A stretch of 35,133 nt of DNA, taken from Opitutia bacterium. Its GTDB lineage: Bacteria > Verrucomicrobiota > Verrucomicrobiia > Opitutales > UBA953. The stretch lies in assembly GCA_947455415.1 (NCBI GenBank), contig CANGNX010000004.1, positions 1 to 35,133 of the forward strand. Direction: 5' to 3'. The translations under genes and the position numbers were made by a program. The notes beneath the pieces were generated by a model, which had not been told where the DNA came from, did no database searches, and was given only the letters and a program-made list of their open reading frames with translations. Of the stretch, positions 1-10,125 are shown piece after piece; the stretch's first letter is position 1; each line of letters opens with the position of its first letter.

Positions 1-664
1 CTTGCCACCAAAGACAGGCGAACCTGTGTTTAGCGTAGCCGCAGTGCCTTGATCGTATGGCCTGTTGTTTGCGGTGATACCAGTGATGGATGTCAGCGCC
101 AACTTGGTGATGTTCGCTGTCGTGGAAGCCGTTGCAGACGTCAGGTTGTAATTGGTTGAGTCCAGACCACTGATAGTGAGGCCGCTGATATTAACCGTCT
201 TACCGGTGCCGACGTTCTTATTGTCGAAGGTGCCCGTTGAAGCACCAACAGTGAGTGTGTCACCGGAGAGCAATCCAGTGAAGCCAGCCGAGCCTGTGTT
301 TAAGGTCGCGGAGGTGGTACCGTCGTAAGTTTTATTGTTCGCCGTGATGCCGGTGATACCGGTGATGTCGAGCTTGGTAATATTCGCCGTAGTCGTGATC
401 GTAAAGGGACTTGGGCTTGTAGGGAGATCGTAGTTACCGAGGTCAGCTCCACCCAGCGTGATACCGCTGATGGTGACCGTCTTACCGGTGGCGGAATTCT
501 TATCAGAGAACGTGCCGGTTGCCGTAGCAATCGTCAGCACGTCACCTAAGACCTTGCCACCAAAGACAGGCGAACCTGTGTTTAGCGTAGCCGCAGTGCC
601 TTGATCGTATGGCCTGTTGTTTGCGGTGATTCCTGTGATGGATGTCAGCGCCAACTTGGTGATG
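1..664 (-). repeat. Tandem in-frame YDG/MBG-like repeat units (about 90-94 aa each) in the adhesin
   Basis: Positions 1-112 and 553-664 are nearly identical (mismatches seen only at 79 and 82). A diverged equivalent lies between them; the anchor 'a(a/g)cttggt(g/a)a' occurs at 101, 371 and 653 (spacings 270 and 282 nt). Confidence 0.9.
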
Positions 665-3108
665 CTACCGATGTTGCCAGTGGCCGTGAGGCTGGATGGA
701 CCGTAACCATAGACGGGCTTGCCCGTGCTACTGACCGCATGGATGTTGCTTACAGGAATGACGGATGAAGTGATGCTGATGCCGGTGCCGACATTCTTCG
801 AGGTGTAAGTGCCGGTCGTCGGCAAAGTGCCAGTGAAGCTCAACACATCGTTGTCGACGGCACCGGAATCTAACGAATAGTTTGAGTTAGTCAGATTGAT
901 TGAGGCGGTGTTACCGTTATAAGTCTTGGTAACGGTACTGACCAACGTGGCACTGATGGTTGGATTCAAGGTGTAGAACATGCCATTTCCAGTGCCCAAC
1001 GAAGACGTCGAACCGTAGGTGGCGTTGTATTGCTTGAAGTCATAGGGCAGGCTACCAGCGACGTCACCCGTGACGGCGTTGAATGGATCTGCATTGGAAC
1101 TCCAGACCTGCCAGGTCTTGTCAGTGCCAGCAGTTAAAGCCGAGGCGCCCGAATTGTTGAGGAATTTGGCGGTTGAAATCTTGATATCTCCGTCGAAGGC
1201 GAGCGTATGGGACGCGTCGATGGTGAACTTGGAAGCCTTAGCCGTATAGTTTAGAGCTTTACCAGCGGCCGATTCAGTAATGTAGGAGACACCAGCGGCA
1301 TAAACCTGCGTCCAACTGGCGTTGCTATTTTGGAAACTAATCCGCTGAACCGGCTCGTCTGAAGTGAATGTAACATTTCCATTTGTAAGCGACTGAAGAG
1401 TGAACGTGGTCAGGTCTGGCCTAGTAAAAGTAATTGTCGTTTTGGCCGCATTGAGGTCGAGGATCGTTCCATTCGGGATCACTAGATAACCCTTGGGGAA
1501 GACAAGCGGGTGGGTGCCATCCGCCCGAACAGGTACAACGGCACCATTAATTACCACCTCAGGAACCGTAAAATCAATGTAACCAAGCCTGTTATTGATG
1601 CCGGCTTGATATTCAAACGCGAGGTCAGCGAAGACCTGCTGAGAGATGTTAAATGTTCCATCCACGCTGTACAAGTGATTGATCTCCCCTGCACCCGCAT
1701 CGACGACGAAGTTATGTACGCCACCGATGTCGCCGTAGAAGTTCACATTGCCCCCATTTGTGGTGAGCGTACGCGTGGTGACATTGCTGGTGCCCGGATT
1801 GTAGAGGAAGACATTTCCAGCATAGGCATTCAGTCCAGAGATGCCGCCAAAATTAAGACCGAGCGTTTTGCTGCCGCTGGCGGTGATATCTCCGCCCAAC
1901 TTAATCGTTGGGGCGAGAAGGTTCAGGGTGCCATTGCGAGTGCCCGTGTGGTTGAACGCGACTTGGAAGTCGATCTGCGTGGTTGCCTCAAGCGAGACGT
2001 CCGCCGAATTAAGAGCGGTTGAAAGGGTACTGACGCTGATGCTTGAAGTGCCAGTCGCGGCATTGGCAGCCGAGACGCTCACGCCGCCACTGGCGACGAT
2101 ATTGAGGAAGTCAGGATCGAGGAGCCAAGAGCCAGTCTTGCCAGAAACGGCGAATGCATTGACCGAAGCGGAATCGGCGATGTTAACCAAGGCCGCAGAG
2201 GTTTCAATGAAACCGCCGTTACCACCAGCAGGTGCAGAGACGTCGAGGCTACCAGAAACATTCACGGCATCATTGCCGGTCATGCCACCGATGAGGAGGA
2301 TTTCACCCTTTTCGCCAGTGGCGAGGGTGCGGGCTTCAATAAGTCCGTCGTTGTTGATGGCTGCAGGTGCAAGCTCACCAGCGCCACGGGCAGTCAAGAG
2401 TACCTGACCACCGTCAGCACGTATCGCCCCGCCGTTGCTCACCAAGGCATCGATCGTGCCTTCATTGACGGAGACGTTAACCAGGCCGCCGAGGTTCAGG
2501 GTGACACGGGAACCAGCAACGAGGTTTACCGAGCCGCTCTCCGCCGAAATGCTTCCATCATTGATGACGCGGGCAGAAATTAAAGAGATCGAACCGCCAG
2601 GAGCCGCAAATAGTGAACCTTCGTTCACTACTAGGCCTGCGCCAGGATTGCTAAAATTATAGGAACCGGCCGAAAAGTCCTCATTGGAGAGGGATAATGT
2701 CGATGCGACCAGGCCACCGACGCTGATTTGGGCCGATTTCGAGAAAAGGACACCACTGGGATTGAGCAGGAAAACATGGCCGTTAGCGGTCATGGAGCCT
2801 TGGATCACCGAGGCGTCGGCGCCGGTTACCCGATTAAGGGCGACGGAGGACGAGGAGGGCTGAACGAAATGCACGCTGGCGGCCTCGCCGATGCTGAAAC
2901 TATCCCAATTAACCGCCATTTTAGCGGTGTTTTGGTTAACCGTCATGGCGGAGCCGGAGGTCGTAACGCTACCGGAGCCGACGACGACGTTGCCGCCAGT
3001 CGGCAAGGTGGTCGGGGCGGCCTCGAGGCCAATGTTCAAGAGGGTCGCGGCAAGCAGGAAGAGCCGACAATTACGCAGGCGGAGGGAGGACTTGGAGGTG
3101 TTTTTCAT
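1..3108 (-). CDS. Filamentous haemagglutinin N-terminal (TPS) domain adhesin with C-terminal YDG/MBG-like repeats; C-terminus truncated by the window edge
   Basis: Reading the minus strand from ATG at 3108 gives MKNTSKSSLRLRNCRLFLLAATLLNIGLEAAPTTLPTGGNVVVGSGSVTTSGSAMTVNQN..., a signal peptide followed by a haemagg_act-like segment (NWDSFSIG, HVFLLNPSGVLFSKSAQISVGGLVAST). It then continues open for 1036 codons to position 1. Repeats read KLALTSITGITANNRPYDQGTAATLNTGSPVFGGK.... Absent from the ORF track because there is no stop inside the window. Confidence 0.88.
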   Translation of the reverse strand, partial: MKNTSKSSLRLRNCRLFLLAATLLNIGLEAAPTTLPTGGNVVVGSGSVTTSGSAMTVNQNTAKMAVNWDSFSIGEAASVHFVQPSSSSVALNRVTGADASVIQGSMTANGHVFLLNPSGVLFSKSAQISVGGLVASTLSLSNEDFSAGSYNFSNPGAGLVVNEGSLFAAPGGSISLISARVINDGSISAESGSVNLVAGSRVTLNLGGLVNVSVNEGTIDALVSNGGAIRADGGQVLLTARGAGELAPAAINNDGLIEARTLATGEKGEILLIGGMTGNDAVNVSGSLDVSAPAGGNGGFIETSAALVNIADSASVNAFAVSGKTGSWLLDPDFLNIVASGGVSVSAANAATGTSSISVSTLSTALNSADVSLEATTQIDFQVAFNHTGTRNGTLNLLAPTIKLGGDITASGSKTLGLNFGGISGLNAYAGNVFLYNPGTSNVTTRTLTTNGGNVNFYGDIGGVHNFVVDAGAGEINHLYSVDGTFNISQQVFADLAFEYQAGINNRLGYIDFTVPEVVINGAVVPVRADGTHPLVFPKGYLVIPNGTILDLNAAKTTITFTRPDLTTFTLQSLTNGNVTFTSDEPVQRISFQNSNASWTQVYAAGVSYITESAAGKALNYTAKASKFTIDASHTLAFDGDIKISTAKFLNNSGASALTAGTDKTWQVWSSNADPFNAVTGDVAGSLPYDFKQYNATYGSTSSLGTGNGMFYTLNPTISATLVSTVTKTYNGNTASINLTNSNYSLDSGAVDNDVLSFTGTLPTTGTYTSKNVGTGISITSSVIPVSNIHAVSSTGKPVYGYGPSSLTATGNIGSITKLALTSITGITANNRPYDQGTAATLNTGSPVFGGKVLGDVLTIATATGTFSDKNSATGKTVTISGITLGGADLGNYDLPTSPSPFTITTTANITKLDITGITGITANNKTYDGTTSATLNTGSAGFTGLLSGDTLTVGASTGTFDNKNVGTGKTVNISGLTISGLDSTNYNLTSATASTTANITKLALTSITGITANNRPYDQGTAATLNTGSPVFGGK

Positions 3109-3232
3109 AAATGTTTTTGTGATAAATAATTAGTAAAATCGGCTATTTCATTAAGAAATAGTATGATTTCCTTTTGGTAGAGCATCGCGTATTTCACGAG
3201 ATGGTTGAGGGTTAAAGATAACTTACAAATAG

Positions 3233-4309
3233 TCAACAGATGAGCATCGCGTCCCCGTAACTAAAAAATCGATACTTTCTCTCAATGGCTTCGGCGTAAA
3301 TCTGCTTAAGCCAGGCGAGTCCATCGGTGCTTCCGGGCGTCAGAAAGGCCGCAACTAGACAAAGCAGGGTCGAGCGAGGTAAGTGAAAATTAGTGAGCAA
3401 ATATTCGCAGCTATGCACGGTATCACCTGGGCGAATAAATATACCTGATTCCGCAACGAAGTCGCCCTGTGGGAGGTTTTGAAAATCAGGGAATTTCCGC
3501 CAGCAATCCTCGGTGGATCGCAACGTCGTCGTGCCAACCGCCAGCCGTGGACGATGCTCACGCAACGCCGCCAAAGTTCGTGCCGGAATCGTGTAGGCCT
3601 CTCGATGCATCACGTGTTCATCGAGGTTCTTCACCTGAATCGGCTGAAACGTTCCAGCGCCGACATCTAAAATTAAATTATAAGCGGGATGCCCACCCTG
3701 CTCCAACGTCTTCAATAATTCGGGCGTGAAATGCAGACCCGCTGTTGGTGCCGCCACGGCACGCGTCGAAGCTTTCTCCGCGTAAACGGTTTGGTAGCGT
3801 TCATTGTCGTCAAACGAAACGCCGCCTCGTTGCTTACGTGCCTCCACGATATACGGTGGCAAAGGCAACTCGCCTTGTTGCTCAGCGAGTTGCTCCACCG
3901 AAAGTCCGGCTGGTAAATTAAAACGCACAATGTAATCACCGGCACTGCCGACCTGCACGACGACCGCGTGGTGACCCGCGACTGTAAAGCCTGCCGCATC
4001 CGCGGCGCGCTTACCAGGCCGCAACATGCAATGCCACTCATTGGGATTACTCGCTGGACGTAAAAGCAGACATTCCACTTTCCCACCCGTCGGTCGCACC
4101 CCAAAGAGACGCGCTTTTAAAACACGCACACTGTTGCGAAAGAGCGCAGTCCCTTTCGGTAAAATTTCAGGTAGCTCAGAGAATAAACGGTGTTCGATTT
4201 TTCTCGTTGCCCGATGCACCACTAATAATCGCGAGCCATCACGACGCGCGGACGGTTGATCCGCAATCCGCTCCGCCGGCAGATCAAAATCCAACTCGGC
4301 AACATCCAT
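3233..4309 (-). CDS. queA: S-adenosylmethionine:tRNA ribosyltransferase-isomerase
   Basis: [31 protein letters not shown]..., [37 protein letters not shown] are QueA hallmarks. Confidence 0.97.
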   Translation of the reverse strand: MDVAELDFDLPAERIADQPSARRDGSRLLVVHRATRKIEHRLFSELPEILPKGTALFRNSVRVLKARLFGVRPTGGKVECLLLRPASNPNEWHCMLRPGKRAADAAGFTVAGHHAVVVQVGSAGDYIVRFNLPAGLSVEQLAEQQGELPLPPYIVEARKQRGGVSFDDNERYQTVYAEKASTRAVAAPTAGLHFTPELLKTLEQGGHPAYNLILDVGAGTFQPIQVKNLDEHVMHREAYTIPARTLAALREHRPRLAVGTTTLRSTEDCWRKFPDFQNLPQGDFVAESGIFIRPGDTVHSCEYLLTNFHLPRSTLLCLVAAFLTPGSTDGLAWLKQIYAEAIERKYRFFSYGDAMLIC

Positions 4310-4312
4310 ACC

Positions 4313-5305
4313 TTATCGACCCGTCTTGGGCGGCGTTAACAAGAGCTGACCATCAATCGCACGCAACGGAGCAAACTCTACGCCAGGAGCGGCTTTACGC
4401 AGCTCTTCTTCAATCGCTGAGAGTTTCGCGTCCATATCATCCAATCGCGCCACAAACACAGCCTCTGGCGTCGACGGCGTCTGACACGCACCGTATTCGC
4501 GCATCGTGTGGTGGCTGAGTAAAATGTGTTCGAGGCGCTCACGCAGTGAAATGTCTAAGCCCACTTTCGTGGCATGTTCACGCACCAAGAAAGCTCCGAG
4601 CACGAGGTGACCGTGTAAATTTCCTGCACGCGTAAAACTAGCCTTCGCCATGCCTGGTTCCAATCGCGTGTATTCCTGCACTTTACCAATGTCATGCAAA
4701 ACCGTTCCCGCGACCGCCAGGGAGGCGTCAACTTTAGGATAGAGAGGCAACAGGGCTTCCGCACATTTTGCCATGCGCAGTGTGTGTTCTAACAGTCCAT
4801 GACGATACGCATGGTGCATGCCCATCGCAGCCACAGCCTCAAAGAAGCGCTCCTCTTGCTCAGCCAGCACCGACTCCACTGTCGCACGTAATCCTTCGTG
4901 CGGGATGCGCTTGATAATCGCATTAAGGTCGGCACGCATTTTCAGGGGATCGTTTTGTGAAACAGGCGTTAAACGGCCCATCAATTGAGGGTCCGCCTTC
5001 TCGGCATCAGTCAAAGGCACTAATGTTTCGACGCGAAACTCTGGACGTCCGTTAAAGTCACCCATCACCCCACCCACACGCACAGGCGAACCGGGCTTAA
5101 CCGTGAGCAGTACCGCCTTCGCGGGTGAATCGCCGAAGACGCGCACCTTCGCATCGTCCGACGCATCAGCGATGACGAACTCGTAGTAGGGCGAGCCATT
5201 CTTGGCCGACTTGGTCTGCACATCACCTAAAGCACAGATACACAAAAAACGACTGCCCGATGGGCTGTTTTTACTTTCACGCAACGAGATGACGGCTTCA
5301 GACAT
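4313..5305 (-). CDS. YhaM-like OB-fold/HD-domain protein (probable 3'-5' exoribonuclease family)
   Basis: N-terminal OB-like region (LCICALGDVQTKSAKNGSPYYEFVIADAS), then an HD domain (HGLLEHTLRMAKCAEAL, VLHDIGKVQEY, ILLSHH). The ORF extends to 5380, but MSEAVISLRES at 5305 is the more likely start. Confidence 0.8.
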   Translation of the reverse strand: MSEAVISLRESKNSPSGSRFLCICALGDVQTKSAKNGSPYYEFVIADASDDAKVRVFGDSPAKAVLLTVKPGSPVRVGGVMGDFNGRPEFRVETLVPLTDAEKADPQLMGRLTPVSQNDPLKMRADLNAIIKRIPHEGLRATVESVLAEQEERFFEAVAAMGMHHAYRHGLLEHTLRMAKCAEALLPLYPKVDASLAVAGTVLHDIGKVQEYTRLEPGMAKASFTRAGNLHGHLVLGAFLVREHATKVGLDISLRERLEHILLSHHTMREYGACQTPSTPEAVFVARLDDMDAKLSAIEEELRKAAPGVEFAPLRAIDGQLLLTPPKTGR

Positions 5306-5430
5306 AACCGCATCGTGCCAGCCCAACAGAAAGGGCGAAAGGCAAAAATGGCTGAAACTTAAAATGTCTGCGAAATCCAATACCCAGAATCACGATTGCG
5401 GTTTATGGACGTCCACCTTTAAGATTAATT

Positions 5431-6516
5431 ATGAATAAATGGGCAAAAATCAGTGCCGTGCTCATTGGCCTCGGAGGACTCGCCCTCTGGTTTAATCGTG
5501 CCAAGTTTTCGCCTACAGTCGTAAGCCCGGTTTCACACGAAACCATCGTACCTCGCTCCGCTCAGGCCATCATTACCAATAATCCAACGACGGTTATCGC
5601 CAAGAGCCCCCAACAAATTATCGCTGAATTCAGTAAATCAGGTGTACCCAAATTATCCAGCGACCAAATCGAGCTTTTCTTAAAAGGAAAAAACCGGGGT
5701 GCCGATTCGCTGCTCGCAGCCTATCGCTTGAGCCAAGACCCGGCTTACTTAAAAGAAGCCGTCAAAAACTTCGCCGACAACCCGGCCGTGCAACTTGAAG
5801 CCGCACTGCGTGCCCCAACCGTCGAAGAGCGTCGCCAAGGCATTGAAGCCTTTAAGAAGCTTTCGCCCGACAATCCGCTGGGTAATTACTTGCAGGCCGA
5901 TCTCGCCTTCACTCAAGGCGATTACGCCAACGCCGCCGAAGGACTCTCAGCCAATCTTAGTAACGGAACCTTGCCCGACTTCTCCGCCACCCTCTTTCAA
6001 AATACTGAATCGGCCTACCTGTCCTCCGGCTTCACACCGACTGAATCCAAAATTGCCGCCCTCTTCGCTTTCAATGAGGACCGTATGCGTTCTTTGAATT
6101 CACTTCAAAATGTTTCGGATAATCTCAGCGAGCTCCGCAATCACTTCATCCAACAAGGTGACATCGATGCAGCCGAACCAACGGTGCAAATGGAAATCAC
6201 CCTCGGACAACACATCCAAAATCAGGTCAACCCTGCCCTGCTCAACGCTCTCGTGGGTCAAGCAATTGAACGCCGCACCCTCGAATCGCTTGATCCATCG
6301 ACACCACTGGGCACGAATAATGAAACCGTGCAGAGCCGCCTCGCCGAACTCGCCATCATGGGCCAAGAAATCAACGGGCTGCTGAGTTCACTACAGGCCT
6401 ACCCGATTGAATCAATGTCATCGGAGGAGCTGAATCAATACACGCAACACGTCCAACAAGAGGGTGAAATCGGTGCACTCAAATGGTGGGCCGAAACGGT
6501 TAGCCATCGTAAATAA
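5431..6516 (+). CDS. Hypothetical membrane-anchored protein with TPR-like helical content
   Basis: 361-aa ORF; N-terminal hydrophobic anchor MNKWAKISAVLIGLGGLALWF; Ala/Leu-rich helical body. Confidence 0.7.
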   Translation: MNKWAKISAVLIGLGGLALWFNRAKFSPTVVSPVSHETIVPRSAQAIITNNPTTVIAKSPQQIIAEFSKSGVPKLSSDQIELFLKGKNRGADSLLAAYRLSQDPAYLKEAVKNFADNPAVQLEAALRAPTVEERRQGIEAFKKLSPDNPLGNYLQADLAFTQGDYANAAEGLSANLSNGTLPDFSATLFQNTESAYLSSGFTPTESKIAALFAFNEDRMRSLNSLQNVSDNLSELRNHFIQQGDIDAAEPTVQMEITLGQHIQNQVNPALLNALVGQAIERRTLESLDPSTPLGTNNETVQSRLAELAIMGQEINGLLSSLQAYPIESMSSEELNQYTQHVQQEGEIGALKWWAETVSHRK

Positions 6517-6553
6517 ATTGCATACCGCTCTCCGACGACCTATCGATTGAGCC

Positions 6554-7294
6554 ATGAGTCATAGCACTTCGCAGACAAAAAAATTAAGTTTTTGGGATGT
6601 CTTAGTGCTTTTAGCTTCGATTACTTCTATAGTAATTCTGTTAATTGAAACATTCGGTGCTCCGTTAGAAGATACGCTCAAGTTACTGCATTCTTTCGAC
6701 TTAGTTATTTGTATATTTTTCGGCCTAGATGTGATTGTAGGCTGGAATAAAGCTGGGTGGAGTATGCGCTACTGGAAATGGGGCTGGCTCAATGTGCTAG
6801 CCTCTATTCCAATTGCTAACATTTATCACATTGGACAGTTCGTTCGAGCCCTTCGCGTTCTTAGACTCGTTCGAGCAATATATAAATTTAAGTCCGTTAC
6901 GCATCGTACAAAAATAAGTGAAAATATTTTTGATGCACAAATTATTGCATTAGGTTTTTTTATATTCTGCACCGTCTTAATTGTTCACGCTGAAAAAGCT
7001 GCGCCAAATGCAACAATCAAAGACTATGGGGACGCTTTCTGGTGGGCATTGGTAACGCTAACTACCGTTGGATATGGCGACTTCTATCCTTTAACAACGG
7101 AAGGAAAAATCATTGCCGCCATTCTCATGCTGATCGGGATTGGCCTGTTCGGATATATATCTGCCTGGATTACCTCTAAGCTAATCGAACAAGGTCAAAA
7201 AGATGAAAGACATAGTTTAGCGACGCTCCATAAGGAAGTTATCGAGCTCAAAGAGGAAATTAAGCATTTGCGTGAATCTTTTCCCAAAAAATAG
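6554..7294 (+). CDS. Voltage-gated-type potassium channel / ion transporter
   Basis: Selectivity filter TLTTVGYGDFYP; S4-like segment RALRVLRLVRAIYKFK; multiple hydrophobic segments; C-terminal charged helix. Confidence 0.92.
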   Translation: MSHSTSQTKKLSFWDVLVLLASITSIVILLIETFGAPLEDTLKLLHSFDLVICIFFGLDVIVGWNKAGWSMRYWKWGWLNVLASIPIANIYHIGQFVRALRVLRLVRAIYKFKSVTHRTKISENIFDAQIIALGFFIFCTVLIVHAEKAAPNATIKDYGDAFWWALVTLTTVGYGDFYPLTTEGKIIAAILMLIGIGLFGYISAWITSKLIEQGQKDERHSLATLHKEVIELKEEIKHLRESFPKK

Positions 7295-7320
7295 GGCGAA
7301 CCACTTTCGCGATTCGCCCT
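7287..7320 (-). terminator. Rho-independent terminator, best on the minus strand after ahcY; lies between convergent genes
   Basis: Stem agggcgaa (7293-7300) / ttcgccct (7313-7320); on the minus strand it is followed by ATTTTTT. Confidence 0.75.
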
Positions 7321-7343
7321 TAGTCTTTAATTAATCTTTCCGC

Positions 7344-8783
7344 TTAGTAGCGATAGTTGTCGGGCTTGAACGGTCCCGACTGCTTAACGCCAATGTAATC
7401 GGCCTGATGCTTGGTGAGCTTAGTGAGACGTGCACCCAGTTTCTCGAGGTGCAAGCGTGCGACTTCTTCATCGAGGTGCTTGGGCAGAACAACCACACCT
7501 GGCTTAGCGGTCTCCCGCGTTTCCCAGAGGTGTAATTGCGCCAACACTTGATTCGAGAACGAAGTCGACATCACGTAACTGGGGTGACCGGTGGCACAAC
7601 CCAAGTTCACGAGTCGTCCTTCCGCCAACATGTAAAGCTGTCGGCCGTTAGGCAGCGTGTAGCGATCCACTTGTGGCTTAATCGATTCTTTCTTCACGCC
7701 CTTTTGATTATTCAAGCGTACCACTTGGATTTCGTTATCGAAGTGTCCGATGTTACAAACAATCGCCTGGTCCTTCATCTTGAGCATATGCTCAAGGGTG
7801 ATGATGTCGCGATTACCCGTCGCCGTGACGTAAATATCGGTCGTGCCTAACGTATCCTCCACGCGCACCACGCGGTAACCTTCCATCGCGGCTTGCAGCG
7901 CACAGATTGGATCCACTTCGGCAATCTGCACCGTCGCACCGAGACCGCGCAATGATTGTGCCGAGCCTTTACCGACATCGCCGTAGCCCATTACGAGGGC
8001 GACCTTACCGGCGACCATGACGTCAGTGGCACGCTTGATGCCATCGACCAGCGATTCGCGGCAGCCGTAGAGATTATCAAACTTCGATTTCGTTGCGGTG
8101 TCGTTGACGTTAACCGTCGGTACAAGGAGTTCGCCCGCTTCCAACATGCGGTAGAGGCGTTTGACGCCGGTGGTGGTTTCTTCCGAAACACCTTTCCAAT
8201 CCTTGACGACTTTGTGCCAGTGGCCGGGACGCTCCTTCGCAACTTTCTTGAGAAGGTTTTTAATGATTTGCTCTTCTTCCGACTCCGAAGGGGTGTTCAC
8301 CCACTTCGAACCGTTTTCTAATTCATAACCTTTATGGATTAACAACGTGGCATCGCCACCGTCATCCACAATGAGTTCGGGGCCAGAACCATTAGGCCAA
8401 GTCAGCGCCTGCATAGTGCACTCCCAATATTCTTCGAGGGTCTCACCCTTCCAGGCGAAGACGGGATAGCCAGCTTTCGCGATCGCGGCAGCGGCATGAT
8501 CCTGGGTTGAGAAGATATTACACGAGGCCCAGCGCACATCGGCACCGAGGGCACCAAGGGTCTCAATCAAGACCGCAGTCTGAATCGTCATGTGCAACGA
8601 ACCAGTGATGCGCACGCCCTTTAAGGGCTGCTTCTTCGCGTACTTGGCACGGAGCGCCATGAGGCCAGGCATTTCATGCTCGGCGACTTGTAGCTCCTTG
8701 CGACCCCACTCAGCTAAGCTGAGGTCAGCGACTTTGAAATCAGACTTCTTTGCGGAAGCCCGTTGGATTTTTGGTGAATACAT
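7344..8783 (-). CDS. ahcY: Adenosylhomocysteinase (S-adenosyl-L-homocysteine hydrolase)
   Basis: 479 aa; [48 protein letters not shown]-terminal KPDNYRY. Confidence 0.98.
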   Translation of the reverse strand: MYSPKIQRASAKKSDFKVADLSLAEWGRKELQVAEHEMPGLMALRAKYAKKQPLKGVRITGSLHMTIQTAVLIETLGALGADVRWASCNIFSTQDHAAAAIAKAGYPVFAWKGETLEEYWECTMQALTWPNGSGPELIVDDGGDATLLIHKGYELENGSKWVNTPSESEEEQIIKNLLKKVAKERPGHWHKVVKDWKGVSEETTTGVKRLYRMLEAGELLVPTVNVNDTATKSKFDNLYGCRESLVDGIKRATDVMVAGKVALVMGYGDVGKGSAQSLRGLGATVQIAEVDPICALQAAMEGYRVVRVEDTLGTTDIYVTATGNRDIITLEHMLKMKDQAIVCNIGHFDNEIQVVRLNNQKGVKKESIKPQVDRYTLPNGRQLYMLAEGRLVNLGCATGHPSYVMSTSFSNQVLAQLHLWETRETAKPGVVVLPKHLDEEVARLHLEKLGARLTKLTKHQADYIGVKQSGPFKPDNYRY

Positions 8784-8787
8784 AATT

Positions 8788-9969
8788 TTAAGAAAGGAGG
8801 GCTTTTTTGAAGGCGTTTAATTTAGAAGTGGTCTCCCAAGGCAGACCCTTTTTGCCGAAGTGACCGTAGTGCGTGCTCGCACGGTAGATCGGACGGCGGA
8901 GATCCAGCTGACGAATAATTTCAGCGGGATTAAATAAAAATACTTTTTGAACCGCTGCCAAAATATCGGCGTCAGACAAGGTGCCCGTACCAAACGTATT
9001 TAAGTGCAGACTGGTAGGCTCGGGGTGACCAATCGCATAAGCGGCTTGAAGTTCGCAACGCTCGGCGGCGCCCGATGCCACAATGTGCTTCGCGACCCAG
9101 CGTGCCATGTAGGCCGCCGAACGGTCGACCTTCGTCGGATCCTTACCCGAGAAGGCGCCACCGCCGTGACGGCCCATGCCGCCGTAGGAATCGACGATGA
9201 TTTTTCGGCCAGTTAAACCGCAATCCCCTTGTGGGCCGCCAATGACAAAGCGTCCGGTAGGATTAATTAAATACTCGGTTTTATTATTTAAAAGCGCTTT
9301 GGGCAGAACCTTGCGAATCACTTGCTCCACGCAGAATTTCTCGATTTGGCGGTGCGAAACGTCTTCCGTATGCTGCGTCGAGATAACGACGTTCTCAATC
9401 GCGACAGGCACGCCGTCTACATAGCGAACGGCAACCTGTGATTTGCAATCAGGACGTAACCACTCGGTACCACGAGCCTTCGATTTGCGCAAACGCGCCA
9501 ACTCACGATTCAAGCGGTGGGCAAACATCACTGGCGCCGGCATCAATTCATCGGTCTCCGTTGAGGCATAACCAAACATGATACCTTGATCGCCCGCGCC
9601 CATCTTGGCGTGCTTCTTGCCTTCGGCTTTACGCTCGTCGACGCCCTGCGCAATGTCCGGCGATTGCTTCGTTAATAAATTGGTGACGAAAACTTTGTCG
9701 GCGTGAAAAACGTCGTCGTCATTCACGTAACCAATTTCGCGAATGGCGACACGAACCACTTCTTCAAAATTCACTTTTGCCTTGGTTGTCAATTCACCCG
9801 CAATGACTACGTGGTCACTCTTCACCAGCGTCTCACATGCCACGCGTGAGAAACGGTCCTGCGCTAAGCAGGCATCCAAAATGGAGTCCGAAATTGAGTC
9901 CGCTACCTTGTCGGGGTGGCCTTCGCCGACCGACTCGGAGGAAAACGTGTATGTATCGTGCGATGCCAT
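8788..9969 (-). CDS. metK: S-adenosylmethionine synthetase
   Basis: [63 protein letters not shown]. The ORF extends to 10008; 9969 is the likely start. Confidence 0.98.
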   Translation of the reverse strand: MASHDTYTFSSESVGEGHPDKVADSISDSILDACLAQDRFSRVACETLVKSDHVVIAGELTTKAKVNFEEVVRVAIREIGYVNDDDVFHADKVFVTNLLTKQSPDIAQGVDERKAEGKKHAKMGAGDQGIMFGYASTETDELMPAPVMFAHRLNRELARLRKSKARGTEWLRPDCKSQVAVRYVDGVPVAIENVVISTQHTEDVSHRQIEKFCVEQVIRKVLPKALLNNKTEYLINPTGRFVIGGPQGDCGLTGRKIIVDSYGGMGRHGGGAFSGKDPTKVDRSAAYMARWVAKHIVASGAAERCELQAAYAIGHPEPTSLHLNTFGTGTLSDADILAAVQKVFLFNPAEIIRQLDLRRPIYRASTHYGHFGKKGLPWETTSKLNAFKKALLS

Positions 9970-10125
9970 AAGTGAGCCCAAACAAAAGCCATTCCCTTGA
10001 GGTTGCAAACATCTATCAACTTATCTGGATAAAAAGATACGTTAAATTTGTCATATTTCCGCCCTTTCCCGCCCCTAAACCGCTGTGGGCTTGCCCGTCA
10101 CGCCGAGTGAGTTAACCCTCCAAGC

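Noticed and set aside
1-664. CRISPR-like repeated sequence
   Set aside because: The repeats are long, in-frame protein-coding units of an adhesin, not short repeats with spacers.
1510-2662. Plus-strand ORFs of 170, 188 and 75 aa (1510-2022, 1841-2407, 2435-2662)
   Set aside because: They lie antisense to the continuous adhesin reading frame and have low-complexity, non-family-like translations; shadow ORFs.
9970-10125. Possible SAM riboswitch upstream of metK
   Set aside because: I looked for SAM-I, SAM-II/V and SAM/SAH-like core sequences in the leader and did not recognise any; needs an Infernal/Rfam search to exclude properly.
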